DNA from: Cyanoderma ruficeps
Taxonomy: Eukaryota; Chordata; Aves; Passeriformes; Timaliidae
DNA: 64,000 nt
Direction: 5' to 3'
Assembly: GCA_008694505.1 (NCBI GenBank)
Contig: VZDJ01007747.1
Coordinates: forward strand, 5,421,390 to 5,485,389
A model generated the notes under the pieces. That model did no database searches and was not told the DNA's origin. It worked only from the letters and a program-made list of their open reading frames with translations. This document shows, one piece after another, positions 12,934 to 24,477 of the stretch. A program made the translations under genes and the position numbers. How positions within the stretch are numbered: position 1 is the first letter of the stretch; each line of letters starts with the position of its first letter.

Positions 12934-13086
12934 GTATGCACGAGGAGAGCAAAGCTGCAGCTAATGGATGCAGCAAAATCCGAAGGGGTGCTCAAAATGG
13001 GGCTGCTTTACTTGCCCTAATGGAGAAGACTGGATACACCATGGTTCAGCAAAATGGGCAAAGAAAATTTGGTGGTCCTCCACCAG
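12934..13086 (+). CDS. RBM46: RBM46 first coding exon (residues 1-50)
   Basis: The acceptor is 'gctgttgcag' and the donor is GTAAGC at 13087. The ATG at 12936 begins [14 protein letters not shown], and the exon ends QRKFGGPPP plus one base of the next codon (phase 1). It aligns without gaps to the human N-terminus, including the conserved [11 protein letters not shown] block that precedes the RRMs in this family. This start is chosen because it gives the same N-terminal length as the human protein and lies just after the acceptor. The exon encodes no RRM; the NURR-like N-terminal segment is shared with related hnRNP R/Q-type proteins. Confidence 0.93.
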
Positions 13087-16000
13087 GTAAGCATTTCTTT
13101 TGAGGCTGAAAATTGAAAAGCCTCATGTTGTGTGTCTTGAGAGTGACCAGTAGTAGAAGCCTAAGGAAGCAGTGCAAGAAACACAGCATGTGTGGGAAGG
13201 GTCCTGCTGTGTTTTACAGTTTCCAGCAGTTTGAGATCTCTTGAGCTAGACTGTGTTGAACATTTGCTTTTGTTGGACTTGAAAAGTCACAGCTTTAAAA
13301 CCAGCTAAAATTGACAGATAGCGGAATAAATGTGGAGCTCACAAAGCCAAGTGTGTTCCATATGACTGAGAACATCCTGAAAAACATTTAGGGACACAAA
13401 AGGGGAGAAACAAGTTGGTGGTAGTGGCATAACCTAGCTGGTGTTTTCTCTTACCCCTTACCACTTGCATTGGCCAAAGCATTTTTTTTTAACAAACTTT
13501 TGTTCTCTGTGAGAGCACCACTGAAGATTAACTCATTCTGTTTTCAGAGGTGATGATAAAATATTTCTTTTATTTTGGATCATTTTCCCAGCGTTTTTGA
13601 CATCAGCAGTGTACAAGAATTTAGCACCTAAGCCCAGTTGTATGACATGGAGTACAGCAACTCTTCTTTCTGAATCAGATTATGCACTTAGACAAGCAGA
13701 AAGAAGGAAAATTCTTTGTGCTGCTCTTTCACTTCATTCTCACTTGTGGGCTGTGATCCTGTGGCTTTATAAGTTATGCTCGTAAGCATGAACTTTATTT
13801 ACATATTGCTATGTGTAGTTTAAGTTAGAGCTGCATCAAAATTATTTCTCTGGAAGTTTTTCTGTCTTAAATTTTGTCTGTACTTTTGCTAAGCCTATGT
13901 AAAATAGCAAAAGAAAACCCTGTGAAACTACTTTGAAAATGGCACTGGAGAAAGAACTGCAGGGCATCACTAACTTCAGCTTGTTCTTAAATTATTGTAC
14001 ATCTTTTACACAATAATGTATTTTAATTAGAACATTAGACAGTATCAAATGTGTTTGTTTAGCAAAGCTAGTTTTATTAATATTTTCTGAAACTAGATGG
14101 CTTTGACAAGGTGTCTCTTCCATCAGTCTGTTCATAGACATTAGGTACATATCTTTCCTTCAAATCTTCATGTATTTTCATAGGACATTGAAAATACATT
14201 TTTTTTGTAGGTTGGAAATTACCCTTAGTTACTATAAATGGCTCTAGTCCAGGTGAGCCTTAGATGTTTGAGATGGCTTGTAGGAAATTACAGTATCTTT
14301 TTAAATGAAGGGTTTCACTGTGAATTTTGCTTAAGATGTGATTTCTATAAGCTTGTGTTGCTGTCAAAGGGTAGTCTCAGTGTCAGCTCTGTGCTCAGCA
14401 GACGTGGCTGACAATTGCCCTAAAAATGACAGGTTTTTACCTGGCACAGTTCTTGTTTAGCGTATGCCACTTGTGAAAAATGTGTCTGTACTGTGTTTAA
14501 AAGTGAATTTTCACAGTTTTATGTCTGCTGCCATCTATCTAAGCAGTGGGCCCAGTGATGTCATTAGGCATGTGAGTCATTGGAATTACATGGAAGTTGA
14601 AGATGGCATGGACACTAACAGTGGGAGGATTGTGATTAATGTTGATTGAACTGCAAAAATAGCTGCAAAAATAGGAGCCCCATTTTCTATCATCCAGCAA
14701 TGAATCAAGTACTCAGTCTGGTCAGTTACTTGTGGAATGATTTTGACTAACTTTGCATGTTTGCTCTGCTAAGTACGTGTCCCACACTGGCTGATGTGGC
14801 GCAGACCAATTTTCTTTAAGTCAGAGGCTAGTTCCAGTTGGCAGTAATGTGTTGTACTGCTGACTTACTATGCACGTTGAAATTAGAAGGGGGGCGTTGT
14901 GTGGTAGATGGCTTTTTCTTACTGAGAATCACTGTTCAGTCAGTTACTGGGCTGAGAAAGATGGTAAAAGTTTGTCTAGTTAATAAATAAATAAATAAAG
15001 CTTGTTATTTAATTTCATGACTCCTGCACAGTTTTTTTCTCGATTGAGATGTGCAGTTGCCTTTGGAAGTCCTAAATGGTGTACAGTTGGTTTATTGTTT
15101 TAATGTGGGAAGGCACTGGCATGATGTGAGTGATGGCAGTACTGCCTTGCAAATGGTGTCAGCTGAAGTGGTCAGAGATGTTTATAAAGGTGAAAATGAT
15201 AAAAATGTGGATGCTGTACAGAACAGAGCCAAGCTCTTTCCTAGCTAAGTCATGGCAGTGTGACTCCACGTGCATGCCAGTTCTGATGCCTTGGTAGCTT
15301 CCCTGTGTGCCATGTTGTTCTTTCTGTACAGTTAGTGTACAGTTTGTAGATGAAAAATGATTCTGTGAGAAGGCAAAAAATCTCTCAATTCTGTTATTTT
15401 TTGTCACAGGTAAATGACAGGCTCTCTGACAATACATTAAGGAAAAAGTGCTAATTACACAATCATCTAAATATCATTTATTCTGAACTTCAAACCAAAG
15501 TACATTATTTAATTATCTTTTTGTCTTAACTTTTCAAGAGTAATTATCTTTTCACCTTGCCTTGTTATGCTTTGTCATTTCATACTAATATTTACTAAGT
15601 TGTGTGTTAGTTTTTTCTGCCATTTTGTACTCCTTGCTTTTTCTCCTGTAGAAAACCTGCAAGTGTTTTTGATGAACAGGTTCGGTGTGCAGAAATGCAA
15701 ACTGTGTTTCAGGCTTTTTTTTTTTTTTGTTAATGTAAAAGAAATAAGATGCAATAGATGAGAATGTGCTAATTTTCAGTTGAGACTAAAAATAAGTAAT
15801 TCCAACATTTGAACTGTGTGTGAGGGAAATGTGAAATGTGCATTTGTACTAAGATTGCTGTTGGACAATTTATGTTAAGGTTGGGAAGGTCCTCCCCCAC
15901 CTCGTGGATGTGAAGTTTTTGTGGGTAAGATTCCCCGTGATATGTATGAAGATGAACTAGTTCCTGTTTTCGAGAGAGCTGGGAAGATCTATGAGCTCAG

Positions 16001-19000
16001 ACTGATGATGGAATTCAGTGGTGAGAACCGGGGCTACGCTTTTGTGATGTACACCACTAAAGAGGAAGCCCAGCTGGCCATCAAGATTCTTAACAATTAT
16101 GAGATTCGTCCAGGGAAGTTTATTGGTGTCTGCGTAAGCTTGGACAACTGCAGACTGTTCATTGGAGCAATTCCTAAAGATAAGAAGAAAGAAGAAATCC
16201 TGAATGAAATGAAAAAAGTTACAGAAGGAGTGGTGGATGTCATTGTCTATCCAAATGCCACCGACAAAACTAAGAATCGTGGCTTTGCCTTTGTAGAATA
16301 TGAATCTCACAGAGCAGCTGCAATGGCTAGAAGAAGACTAATCCCAGGTAAAACTGTTTGTAATTAAACTGAGTTTTTATGGGGAGTATCTATTTCCATA
16401 TTGTGGGGGGATGAGGTGGTGGATCATCCCTGTTTTTTCATTCTTTAAGGTATTTTGAGAGTTATAAAACAAAACTGCAGCATTGCCTTTTGCCTAAGGA
16501 TGATTTTATTTTTTCATGTTCTGTTGTTGTGGGGGCTTTTTGAACTTATATTTTAAGAAGCTGTAATTTAAGTAGTTCTGACAATTAAAAAATAGACATC
16601 AGTTTTATGGAGTTTAGTTATTTACACCAATGTGTATTTGCATGAGCACACATTCAGTTTTCATTTACATGCACAAGGCTCTGCACTCAAATTCTCTTAA
16701 AAGTGGGCATAGGAAGGATAATGCATTGAATGTGCCCTGTATTTTCTGTGGGTTGTCATGAGTGATGTTATTTTCATCACTATGAAATGTGAATGTTTCA
16801 TATTTAAAAAATTATCAAAAAGTAGGCCTTCAATATTTTACTAGAAAATAATTTTGAAAGAAAAATACGGAAAATAAATGTGGAAAAGTACATACAATAT
16901 ACAAAATGCAAAATATCAAATATATTAAAATAAATTTCGATATAATACTGGTAATAATATGTAATGTATTTAACATATAATTGGTATAGTTTGCATATAT
17001 ATGTGTGTGTGTGTGTGCAAAGTGGTGGGAGAAATACCTCCAGATCACTGAAAGAAAGATAAACCTGTATGATATGCAGAATGATGGGTTGACATGAGTA
17101 ACAAAGCAGGTCGGATTTTGTTGTTTCTTTTAGTTTGGGTTCTGGCATCTGCTGCAACATAGAGTAAAGGTTGTGCTAGAAATACACATTGAGATTACTA
17201 TTTCCAGGTGGTGCTCATAGTTTTTAAAGTGGTAATATTATTGAAGAGGCTGTCTGTAGTAGCTGGTTAAATACATAACTTTTGGTCGCCTTTTGCGTGT
17301 ATGTGCATGTCACAAAGTCTTTGTTTTGGCAGCTCATGGTGCTCAGTGAACCCAAAGATAGCAGAACACTTGTCATTTTTTCAGAGTCTCATTTATTTTA
17401 ACAATTTCAAGTAACTTAAGTAAATATAGGCAACAAAACCCAGTTTCCTGTGTGCATCATATTTGCTTTTTGTAGAGATAGGTGATAAGAATGATTCTGC
17501 TTTCCATTGCATGTTTCTTATTCATGTAATGCTTCTTTGCTGTAGGAACGTTCCAGCCCTGGGGTCATACTATCCAAGTAGACTGGGCAGATCCTGAGAA
17601 AGTAGTCGATGAAGAAACTATGCAGAGAGTTAAAGTATTGTATGTGAGAAATTTAATGATATCTACTACAGAGGACAAAATTAAAGCTGAATTCAACAAG
17701 TTCAAACCAGGAGTAGTTGAACGTGTGAAGAAGTTGAGGGACTATGCTTTTGTTCATTTTTTCCACCGTGAAGACGCAGTTGCTGCTATGTCCGTAATGA
17801 ATGGAAAGTGCATTGATGGAGCCAGTATTGAGGTAACACTGGCAAAGCCAGTTAACAAAGAAAGTTCTTGGAAGCAACATTTTAATGGTCAGATGAGTCC
17901 CAGTTCAGAAAATGTCTTAGGGTTTCCTAACAAAGAAGATGGCACTCAGAAATCCTTGGGGAAACCAGCAAGTCTTTCAATTTGTCTTAATGGTCAGCAC
18001 AGTCCAGGCCCCCCTGAAGTGGAAAGAAGTACGTACCCCATTTTTCCAGGAATAAAGCTTACTCCAATTAGCATGTATTCTTTAAAGCTGAGTCACTTCA
18101 GTTCTGCAGTAATGCATCTGGATTATTTTTGCCATAAAAATAGCTGGGCACCACCGGAATACTGCTTGTATTCAACCACGAGTCAGGATGGGAGAGTACT
18201 CTTGGTGTACAAGGTGCTTATTTCTAGTATTGCAGATGATTCGCAGAGTTATTTCATGCCAGAAAAACTCTGTTCAACAGTAGAAGATGCAAAGGAATTG
18301 GCAGCACAGTTCACACTTTTACATCTAGGTAAGCATAAACATTTTTGATTATATATGAAGAACTGAAGCTAGAAAAGTTACTTTTAACTTGTTTGTGGTA
18401 TACATATCTTGGTGCATGTGTGTATTTTCTATAAAGTAGTCTACAGAAGACTTGGTTCTTGTGTCAGTTGAGTCTGACCATTAGATGAGAGCACTGAGGA
18501 AACACTGTAAATGTCTAAGTCAATCCAGTGCCAGGATCATTTTTGCTTACGTGTATCTACTGGAATGATGTGTAAGGAAGAATTAGGTGACATGTAAGTA
18601 AATTAGGTTTAAGGTCATCTGTGAGATGATTACAGTGCCGGAAATCTTTTTGAAAGTCTGTGTTCTAGCATTTCATTTATATATGAATTATATATTGCAA
18701 TTTTTAACATCAGAATGCAACTACTAGAAGAGGAAAGTTTTTATATTATAAAATGTGTGTGGGGGGGGATGTTAGGATTTTTTTGTTTGGATGGGTTTTT
18801 TTCCTTCACTTGTTCTAATTTTGGTGAATTGGAAAAGTGATTGCAGTACACTGTTAAAATAGCGCTGGCCTTCTTCTCTTCCTAATACTGCCACTTAGCA
18901 CTTGTTCTGAAGGTCTCTTGAGATGTGTGTAGGCCGTGGTGAGATTTCTCCTTTGGATGAGTTCATAGCAGACTTACTCAGGCTTGGCTGTGATGACTTT

Positions 19001-22000
19001 TTTTTGCAACGCATGACTAAAATGTAAACAAGCTTTTTCTTCTTGCTTATATTCTTTCTTCTCGTTCTCTCTTCTCCTTGGGTTTGGATTTGGCATGGCC
19101 AAAAGGTCTTAGGGGAAGAACCTCTCAAAGCCTTATACATTGTCTCCACTTCAGCAGTGGTGTGCTTGGTTTACATTAGTGGGCCACCTCCAGAAGGTGC
19201 TTTCAGATGGCCGAAGTGATTTTGAGTAATAAATGGCTAAGTATCTGTGTCTGGTTTTGTATACGCACCATTTGGCTAGTTGAGTGTCTATTTCCATATT
19301 TTTCTAGCTAGAAAAATTAGGGGCACACCTTTATTACCCATGTAATCCTGAACACAAAAGGTAAAGTGGTACTAAACTCAAAATAGTGGTGTGAGACTCT
19401 CCTTAAAAGAAGAATAAAGACAGTTGCAGGTTTTATGCTTGACCATATGTACCTGCTTCTTTCATTAACTAAAGTTATTTTCTGTCTTGTACTTCCCTGG
19501 GAAAGAATCAAGGGAACAATTAAAGTTAGACCAAGATTCACAGCTGTGGGCAAATCCTGAATGCAGGCTAAAAAAAAAGGAAGTATGCGTTGAGATTTTT
19601 ATTTTCTCAGTTATAATTACAAGTGCTATAGGGAAAAGGTTTTAAAGTGGATTTAAATTCATAGTATTCTAAAGCTTTTTAGCATTTGATTGTGCCGTAT
19701 AATCACAGTTAATGTGAATTGGTATTTAGCAGGATTCCCAAATACCAGGTTTGTTTTTGACAGCTGTCTACCTAATGGCCTAGTGCTAGTAATACTGTCT
19801 TTTTATCTTTGAATAACACTTTTTTTTTTCTTTTGATGGTCTCTGTGCGTTCTGGTTTGTGAGGATTTGGGCCTGCAGAGAGCATACAGAGTCCTGATTC
19901 GAAGCACACGTACAAGGCTGACTTTTGAAAAATACATATCTTTAGTATTGATTAAAAACCCACTTTTTGATGTTGGCATTGTTGTGATGCTGAAACATAG
20001 CCCTAAGGACTCTAAAAGTATAATTTCTTTTCCCTGTCTAATCTAAAGAAGTTGTTTCTGTTCCAGTGTAATAATATATATTCTGTGTTGAAAGAAATAT
20101 CTGCAGGTGAAGAAGAGTTGCTAGATGTGACAGAATCCTTCCTTCTCATGGAAGTGTTGTGTTGTTTGATGTCTTGGATGCTACTGATGGATGTATGTGG
20201 GTTGTGGTTTTTGTTTGGGGTTTGGGGGTTTTGTCTGTGTGGGGTTTTTTTAATAACTAGCGGTGATTTGAGAAAAGTCTTGAATGCGTTTCTTGGAAGC
20301 AACTTCGTATAAACTTGAGTGTACAAAGATGACATAGGGACTAATTCCTTCTGGTAAGTGACTTCTCTTACAGGAACCTGATTTTTTGGCCACTTAATTT
20401 TTGATGATGTGTATAACTTCAGTTCTGCTGGTTTTTTTTCTTTTTAAAGCATATAACTAGTCTAAGGTAAGTAAATGAGAAAGGGCCGCTTTGATTAATA
20501 ATCTCAAGGCATTCTGGCTTCTTTCTTTCTTTCTTTCTTNTCTTACACAAGTTTATATAGTACCGGTACACAGCAGTCCTGGGCAGACAGCAGTACAAAA
20601 ATTAACCACTAGGTGTCACCTGAATATTTTGAAAATGATGGTTTTTAGCAAACACAGAAGTATGCTGTCGGGGAAAGATTAATAAGCTATATTTTAATGT
20701 TACTAGATAAATTGCCAACAGATCAAGGGAGTGAAAACATTCAGGCTTGGCTAAATGTGTGAAAATGACGCGTCTGGGTGTCCATTTGTGTGAAGGGGAG
20801 CAGAGCTGTGTGTTGAAATTTCAGGTGAATGTTGTCAGGGGGAAGAGCGGGAGGATAGGGAACAGAATGGGGACACACCTGAATGTACTGTAGAAGAATT
20901 GATACCCCTGCCATTAATTTGAACTGCATTTCTGCACAAATAAGTCTGTGCCTTCAGAAGTCACACAACACCTTAATGTCAATTGCAAAATGGTGCTCGG
21001 CTGTTAAATGTGGCATCCAGTTAGAAAAACTTGTAAGGCTTCCTACTCTTGCCTGTGCTGGAGACTGGCTAAATATGAGGCAGCTCCAGTTCAGAGACTT
21101 GTGTAGTTGTGTAATTTGAACACTCTTCATGTTCCACCTGTGGTCCAGAAGCAGTCTTGGTGCAGAGTCAATCCCAAAATAGGAGGTGTTGTTATGATTC
21201 AGGTCCTTGCATTGGTAACACAGGTTTGTAGCTTAGGGAATCAAACTGGCTCATCCACATGTCTTCACAGTACAGGCAGAGGAAAATGTGAAATTGCATA
21301 GATGTGCTCTGAATTGTGGGAGAACTCCCACCTCCCTTTCTTTAGTAAGAGTAAACATCTGAAACCTGGAAAAGCAGAGCCTTCTTTTGAAAACTATTTT
21401 TTGGTTGGTTAGTTTGTTTTCACTTGCTGCTGGTGGAATTCCACTGGTTGAAGGAAATACCAGAATGTGTCAGAACCTATTTCTAGTCCTTAAGATAACA
21501 CTCTCTATAGTAAAGGCTGAGTCCTGGGAAATTCTCTCCCTACTGAGTTCAACTTAAGGGTGATGGGGAAAAATGGGCAAAGTTTCAGTAAAGTTTCCTG
21601 CTTCAGAGATTTGCCAGGTTTTAAATGGGTGTTCCACTATAGGGTGCTTGCATTTCACATGTGCTATTTCATGTTACGTCTCCCTGAGACACAATTTATG
21701 AAATTATTTTTCTAGGTAGAGGAGAATATTTTAAAGTATTTATTAAAAAATATATATACTGTCAAATCTTCAAGAAAAAGCCTTTTGATAACTAACTGTA
21801 GCACACAAATAATAGTCTTCTTCCAGTTCCCCACATACAAATTTCATAGTAAACGGTACTTAAATAAGTGTAGCAGGCATTGTTTTTTACTACTATGAAT
21901 TCACTTGTTTAAACATCTTGAATACTGCAGGCAGTAGCAATTTATAAGTCACTGATAAAACTTTTATAACCTAGTTCAAGAGTCTGTGTTTAGCATTTGT

Positions 22001-23824
22001 GTCTCAGAACGAATGTATGTGCAGATTGCTCTTCTAGATTTTGAACATCAAAACTAAAGGTCAAGTGAGATGGTTTTCCTGTTCTGTTGTAGAAATTTTC
22101 TTTACTTAAACACTGCCTTGGTTTGCTTTATCAAAATTAATTACATTGCTCTTGGAACAATCAACAGCCACAAATTGTAAGGTGTTTGAAAAAATACAGT
22201 TGTTGGCTTTGTTTAGCAAATACAGATGATAAGTGGTAATTCATGGTTGGGGGGGGGTTAGTGATCTTTAGAAAGGCTCTGAATGTATAAGAAGTTTTTT
22301 GACAGTATGAATTTAGAAGTCTGAAATATTTACTACATGAGTTACAGCTAATGGTTTTTCTTACAGCCCCCGAGCAAGCGTATATAACATTGCTGTCCCT
22401 GAATGCAGCGTGGTGGGATAGTAAAGGTGAGTAAGCCTCTCAGGATTGTTCACTGCAGCTTTTTGCCCTCTCAAAGACATTGTCTTAGCTGCACTGTTTG
22501 TTTAGAGAAGCTGTGCTTTCCCCACAGACACAGCTGTAAGAAGGCTTGTAGAGGGTCTCTGCTGCTTTTTTCCAAAGGATACCATACCTCTACTGCCCTG
22601 TAGCTGCTGATGGATCACACAGTCTGATGCTCTTGTTGGTTGTGCAGCACAAAGGAAGGTTACAGTTTTTTACACCTAAAATGACTCCAAGTAATTTTTC
22701 AGGCAGTTCTTAATTGTCTGCCTTTCCAGCTTGGGTTTAAATTTATGTACAGAAGCAGGAACTCTTACTACTCTTACTACTCTGGACACTTGGACTATTT
22801 TTTGGCTAATCAGTTTCATGTAAAAGAGACTGTTGTCTCCTCTGGGTTTTTTTGAATATGTCATTGTGGATGAATTTACATGTATGTAGCTGTTGCTTCT
22901 GAGGCCTTCATCTTTTTATTTTTTTTTTTTTTTGGAATGGTGTGAGAATAGTTTTTGAACGCTTACAAGGCAGTTTGAAAGTGACATTAAATCCATGCTC
23001 TGTCTTAAATTTACTGCTGGAAGCTTCTGATCTCAGGCACAGAATATTTTCCAGAGATTCAGTTAGTTTTTGACTGCTACTAACGGACAGGGAACACAAA
23101 TTTGTAAATCTTGGCCTATGTAAGAGAACTTGGAAAAGAGTAAGACAGATACAACAACGCTGGATTATATTTATCTGTGAAATAACTTGTCTGCCTTCAG
23201 TAGAGTCAGTCACTTCAAAACAGGATATAATTAACATGTTTTTTTCTACTCCACTGATGATGACAGTGAAGTTGGGTTTTGTTTATGCAGTGTACATCAG
23301 GCAGAACTTGGTGCTGAGTTGGGTGTAGACTCTGATCTAAAGTGTTAAGTATGCAACTGACTGACTGCTGCTAGGATATGTATGATAGATGTAGCTAATA
23401 CAGCTCAGAACAATGATCTAATATGCACCTAAAAGTTGTCTGCATTAACATTTTGCATTCACTGAAAGTGAAACAAAGGGTTATTATTTTGAAATTCAGT
23501 TAAAAGTGTGTGATTATATATGTAGAATGAGAAAATATGTTTAGTACTGAAGATTGGGGTCTCTTAAAACTTTAGAGCTCTTAGGAAATAAATCCCTTTG
23601 AGCGGTTGATTAAAGAGTTTCTTAATTATTTTGAGTTAGTGTTAATGCTGCAGAGGAAAGGGAAGAACATAGCATTAAATGCTTTTGTTACACCATTATC
23701 CTAAGTTCTTAACAGTTAAGTCCATCTTGAAATGGATAATGCAGAATGTTTGCTGAAATCAAACTCACTTTCGTCCCCCTCCCCTTCTCTTCCTACAGTC
23801 AATTGTACACCTTACTTGGTTTGA
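12936..23824 (+). CDS. RBM46: RBM46, RNA-binding motif protein 46 (gene-level coding span)
   Basis: This is a multi-exon gene for a germ-cell RNA-binding protein. In mouse, RBM46 binds meiotic-programme transcripts and is needed for germ cells to enter or progress through meiosis. It belongs to the A1CF/RBM47/SYNCRIP/DND1 group. Joining 12936-13086, 15880-16347, 17546-18328, 22367-22426 and 23799-23824 gives 1,488 nt, or 495 residues plus stop. All introns are phase 1. Domains are RRM1 (about 61-139), RRM2 (141-219), RRM3 (236-308), a variable linker, and a DND1-type dsRNA-binding domain (about 376-467). Residues 1-467 keep the same length as the human protein as I remember it, and identity in the RRMs is very high. 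The last 28 residues differ from the mammalian 66-residue tail (see the exon and pseudo-exon entries). Identity is near certain; the 3' end of the model is uncertain. Confidence 0.92.
14982..14999. repeat. (AAAT)n microsatellite
   Basis: A short tetranucleotide run within intron 2. Confidence 0.85.
15880..16347 (+). CDS. RBM46: RBM46 exon encoding RRM1 and most of RRM2 (residues 51-206)
   Basis: A 468-nt exon, phase 1 in and out, which continues [17 protein letters not shown] directly from the previous exon. RRM1 shows RNP2 VFVGKI at residues 63-68 and RNP1 RGYAFVMY at 101-108. RRM2 shows RNP2 LFIGAI at 143-148 and RNP1 RGFAFVEY at 184-191. The aromatic residues that stack on RNA bases are all present, so both domains look functional. 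I find only about six substitutions relative to the human sequence as I recall it, such as Leu90, Lys119 and Arg203. The donor GTAAAA at 16348 is adequate. The acceptor 'acaatttatgttaag' has an unusually poor polypyrimidine tract. Confidence 0.95.
17002..17017. repeat. (TG)n microsatellite
   Basis: A short dinucleotide run, preceded by an AT run, in intron 3. Confidence 0.85.
17546..18328 (+). CDS. RBM46: RBM46 exon encoding end of RRM2, RRM3 and dsRBD (residues 207-467)
   Basis: A 783-nt exon with acceptor 'tttgctgtag' and donor GTAAGC, phase 1 in and out. It begins [19 protein letters not shown], the RRM2 edge strand and family-typical linker. RRM3 follows, with RNP2-like VLYVRNL at 237-243 and RNP1-like RDYAFVHF at 271-278. 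A Ser/Pro-rich linker at 309-375 carries most of the changes from the mammalian protein. The last part, from KLTPISMYS near 377 to AAQFTLLHL at 467, is the DND1-type dsRNA-binding fold and is well conserved. If the donor is ignored, the frame runs only eight codons into the intron to a stop at 18348. Confidence 0.95.
19298..19317. repeat. Perfect 20-bp palindrome
   Basis: ATTTTTCTAG is followed directly by its reverse complement with no spacer. It is intronic and AT-rich, and no function is evident. Confidence 0.85.
20517..20543. repeat. (CTTT)n microsatellite with an ambiguous base
   Basis: Tetranucleotide run interrupted by N at 20540, in intron 4. Confidence 0.85.
22367..22426 (+). CDS. 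RBM46: Candidate RBM46 exon 5, lineage-specific C-terminus
   Basis: This is a 60-nt exon candidate defined by the acceptor 'atggtttttcttacag' and a near-consensus donor, AAAG then GTGAGT. It keeps phase 1 at both ends, so it continues the frame of exon 4 exactly and adds 20 codons (starting [10 protein letters not shown], ending WWDSK). This does not resemble the mammalian tail that starts DYNFHR. A second donor, GTAAGC at 22431, lies four bases downstream and would shift the frame into the next exon. I do not recognise the peptide from another family member. Splice-site quality and phase support the exon; its use is inferred. Confidence 0.5.
23799..23824 (+). CDS. RBM46: Candidate RBM46 terminal coding exon (stop at 23822-23824)
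   Basis: An excellent acceptor ('ccttctcttcctacag' after a long C/T tract) opens this exon. Entered in phase 1 from either exon 5 or exon 4, it encodes VNCTPYLV and then TGA. The 3' untranslated region would follow, with AATAAA at 24176-24181. If the downstream donor of exon 5 (22431) were used instead, the phase would change. The frame would then stay open to a stop at 23935-23937, giving a tail of about 45 further residues. Both readings are inferences from splice logic. Confidence 0.45.
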
Positions 23825-24175
23825 ATTTCTCCGAAGAAGAGAAGTTTGGAATTCATTTCTTTGGATCTTGTCATGAAAGGAAAAAGAACACCCCACTGAT
23901 ACATAATTACTGGAAATTCACATTCCATGTTTATTGATGAATAATTCTTCAGAGCATGTGTATTAAGCATTTCGATTTAAAGATTAGTGAAATTGAATGT
24001 TAAATTGTTTTGGTTAGTTTGATTAAATTTGGGTTTTAAAAGATAATTTGTTTAAAAGATTTTTATTACCTGTAATAATCTATACAGCAGTAATTTATAT
24101 TTAGTGTTGAAACAATTTACCACAATTCCTACTCTTGTATTTTCACACAGAATTTTTACAGCTTCTATTGTATGT

Positions 24176-24181
24176 AATAAA
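24176..24181 (+). terminator. Candidate polyadenylation signal
   Basis: AATAAA about 350 bases after the predicted stop. Further AATAAA copies at 24217, 24311, 24703 and 25324 could give longer 3' ends. The one at 24703 lies just after the decayed ancestral exon and may have been its original signal. Confidence 0.4.
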
Positions 24182-24477
24182 TCTTAAACACTGTTAAAAA
24201 AACCCACCAACAAAACAATAAACATCAACATGTGTAATATGAAACTTAAAAACCATCCTCAAGTTTGCTTCCATTAACTTGATGCAAAATTTTATCGGAA
24301 GAACATGTCCAATAAAATCTTTGCTTCTGATATTGCAGTACATCAGTGGAAAAACTGGTATTTTGAAGGATTTTACATCAGTGTACCATCAGGCTATGTT
24401 GCTGTAGTCATAACACTGAGGTTCAATACCTTGGTTAATTCTTGGAGACAAAAAAAGGCAAAAGAAAATCTTGACAA

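Larger units (their letters stand above)
18329..22366. other. RBM46 intron 4, no further gene seen
   Basis: About 4 kb of intron with T- and G/T-rich stretches, a CTTT microsatellite with an N, and a perfect 20-bp palindrome at 19298-19317. I see no exon homologous to the mammalian terminal exon here and no mobile element I can name. Confidence 0.55.

Noticed and set aside
18329..18348. Read-through end of RBM46 exon 4 as the protein C-terminus
   Set aside because: The frame extends only a few codons past a consensus GTAAGC donor located exactly where the mammalian exon ends, so splicing is far more likely. Intron retention cannot be excluded as a minor form.
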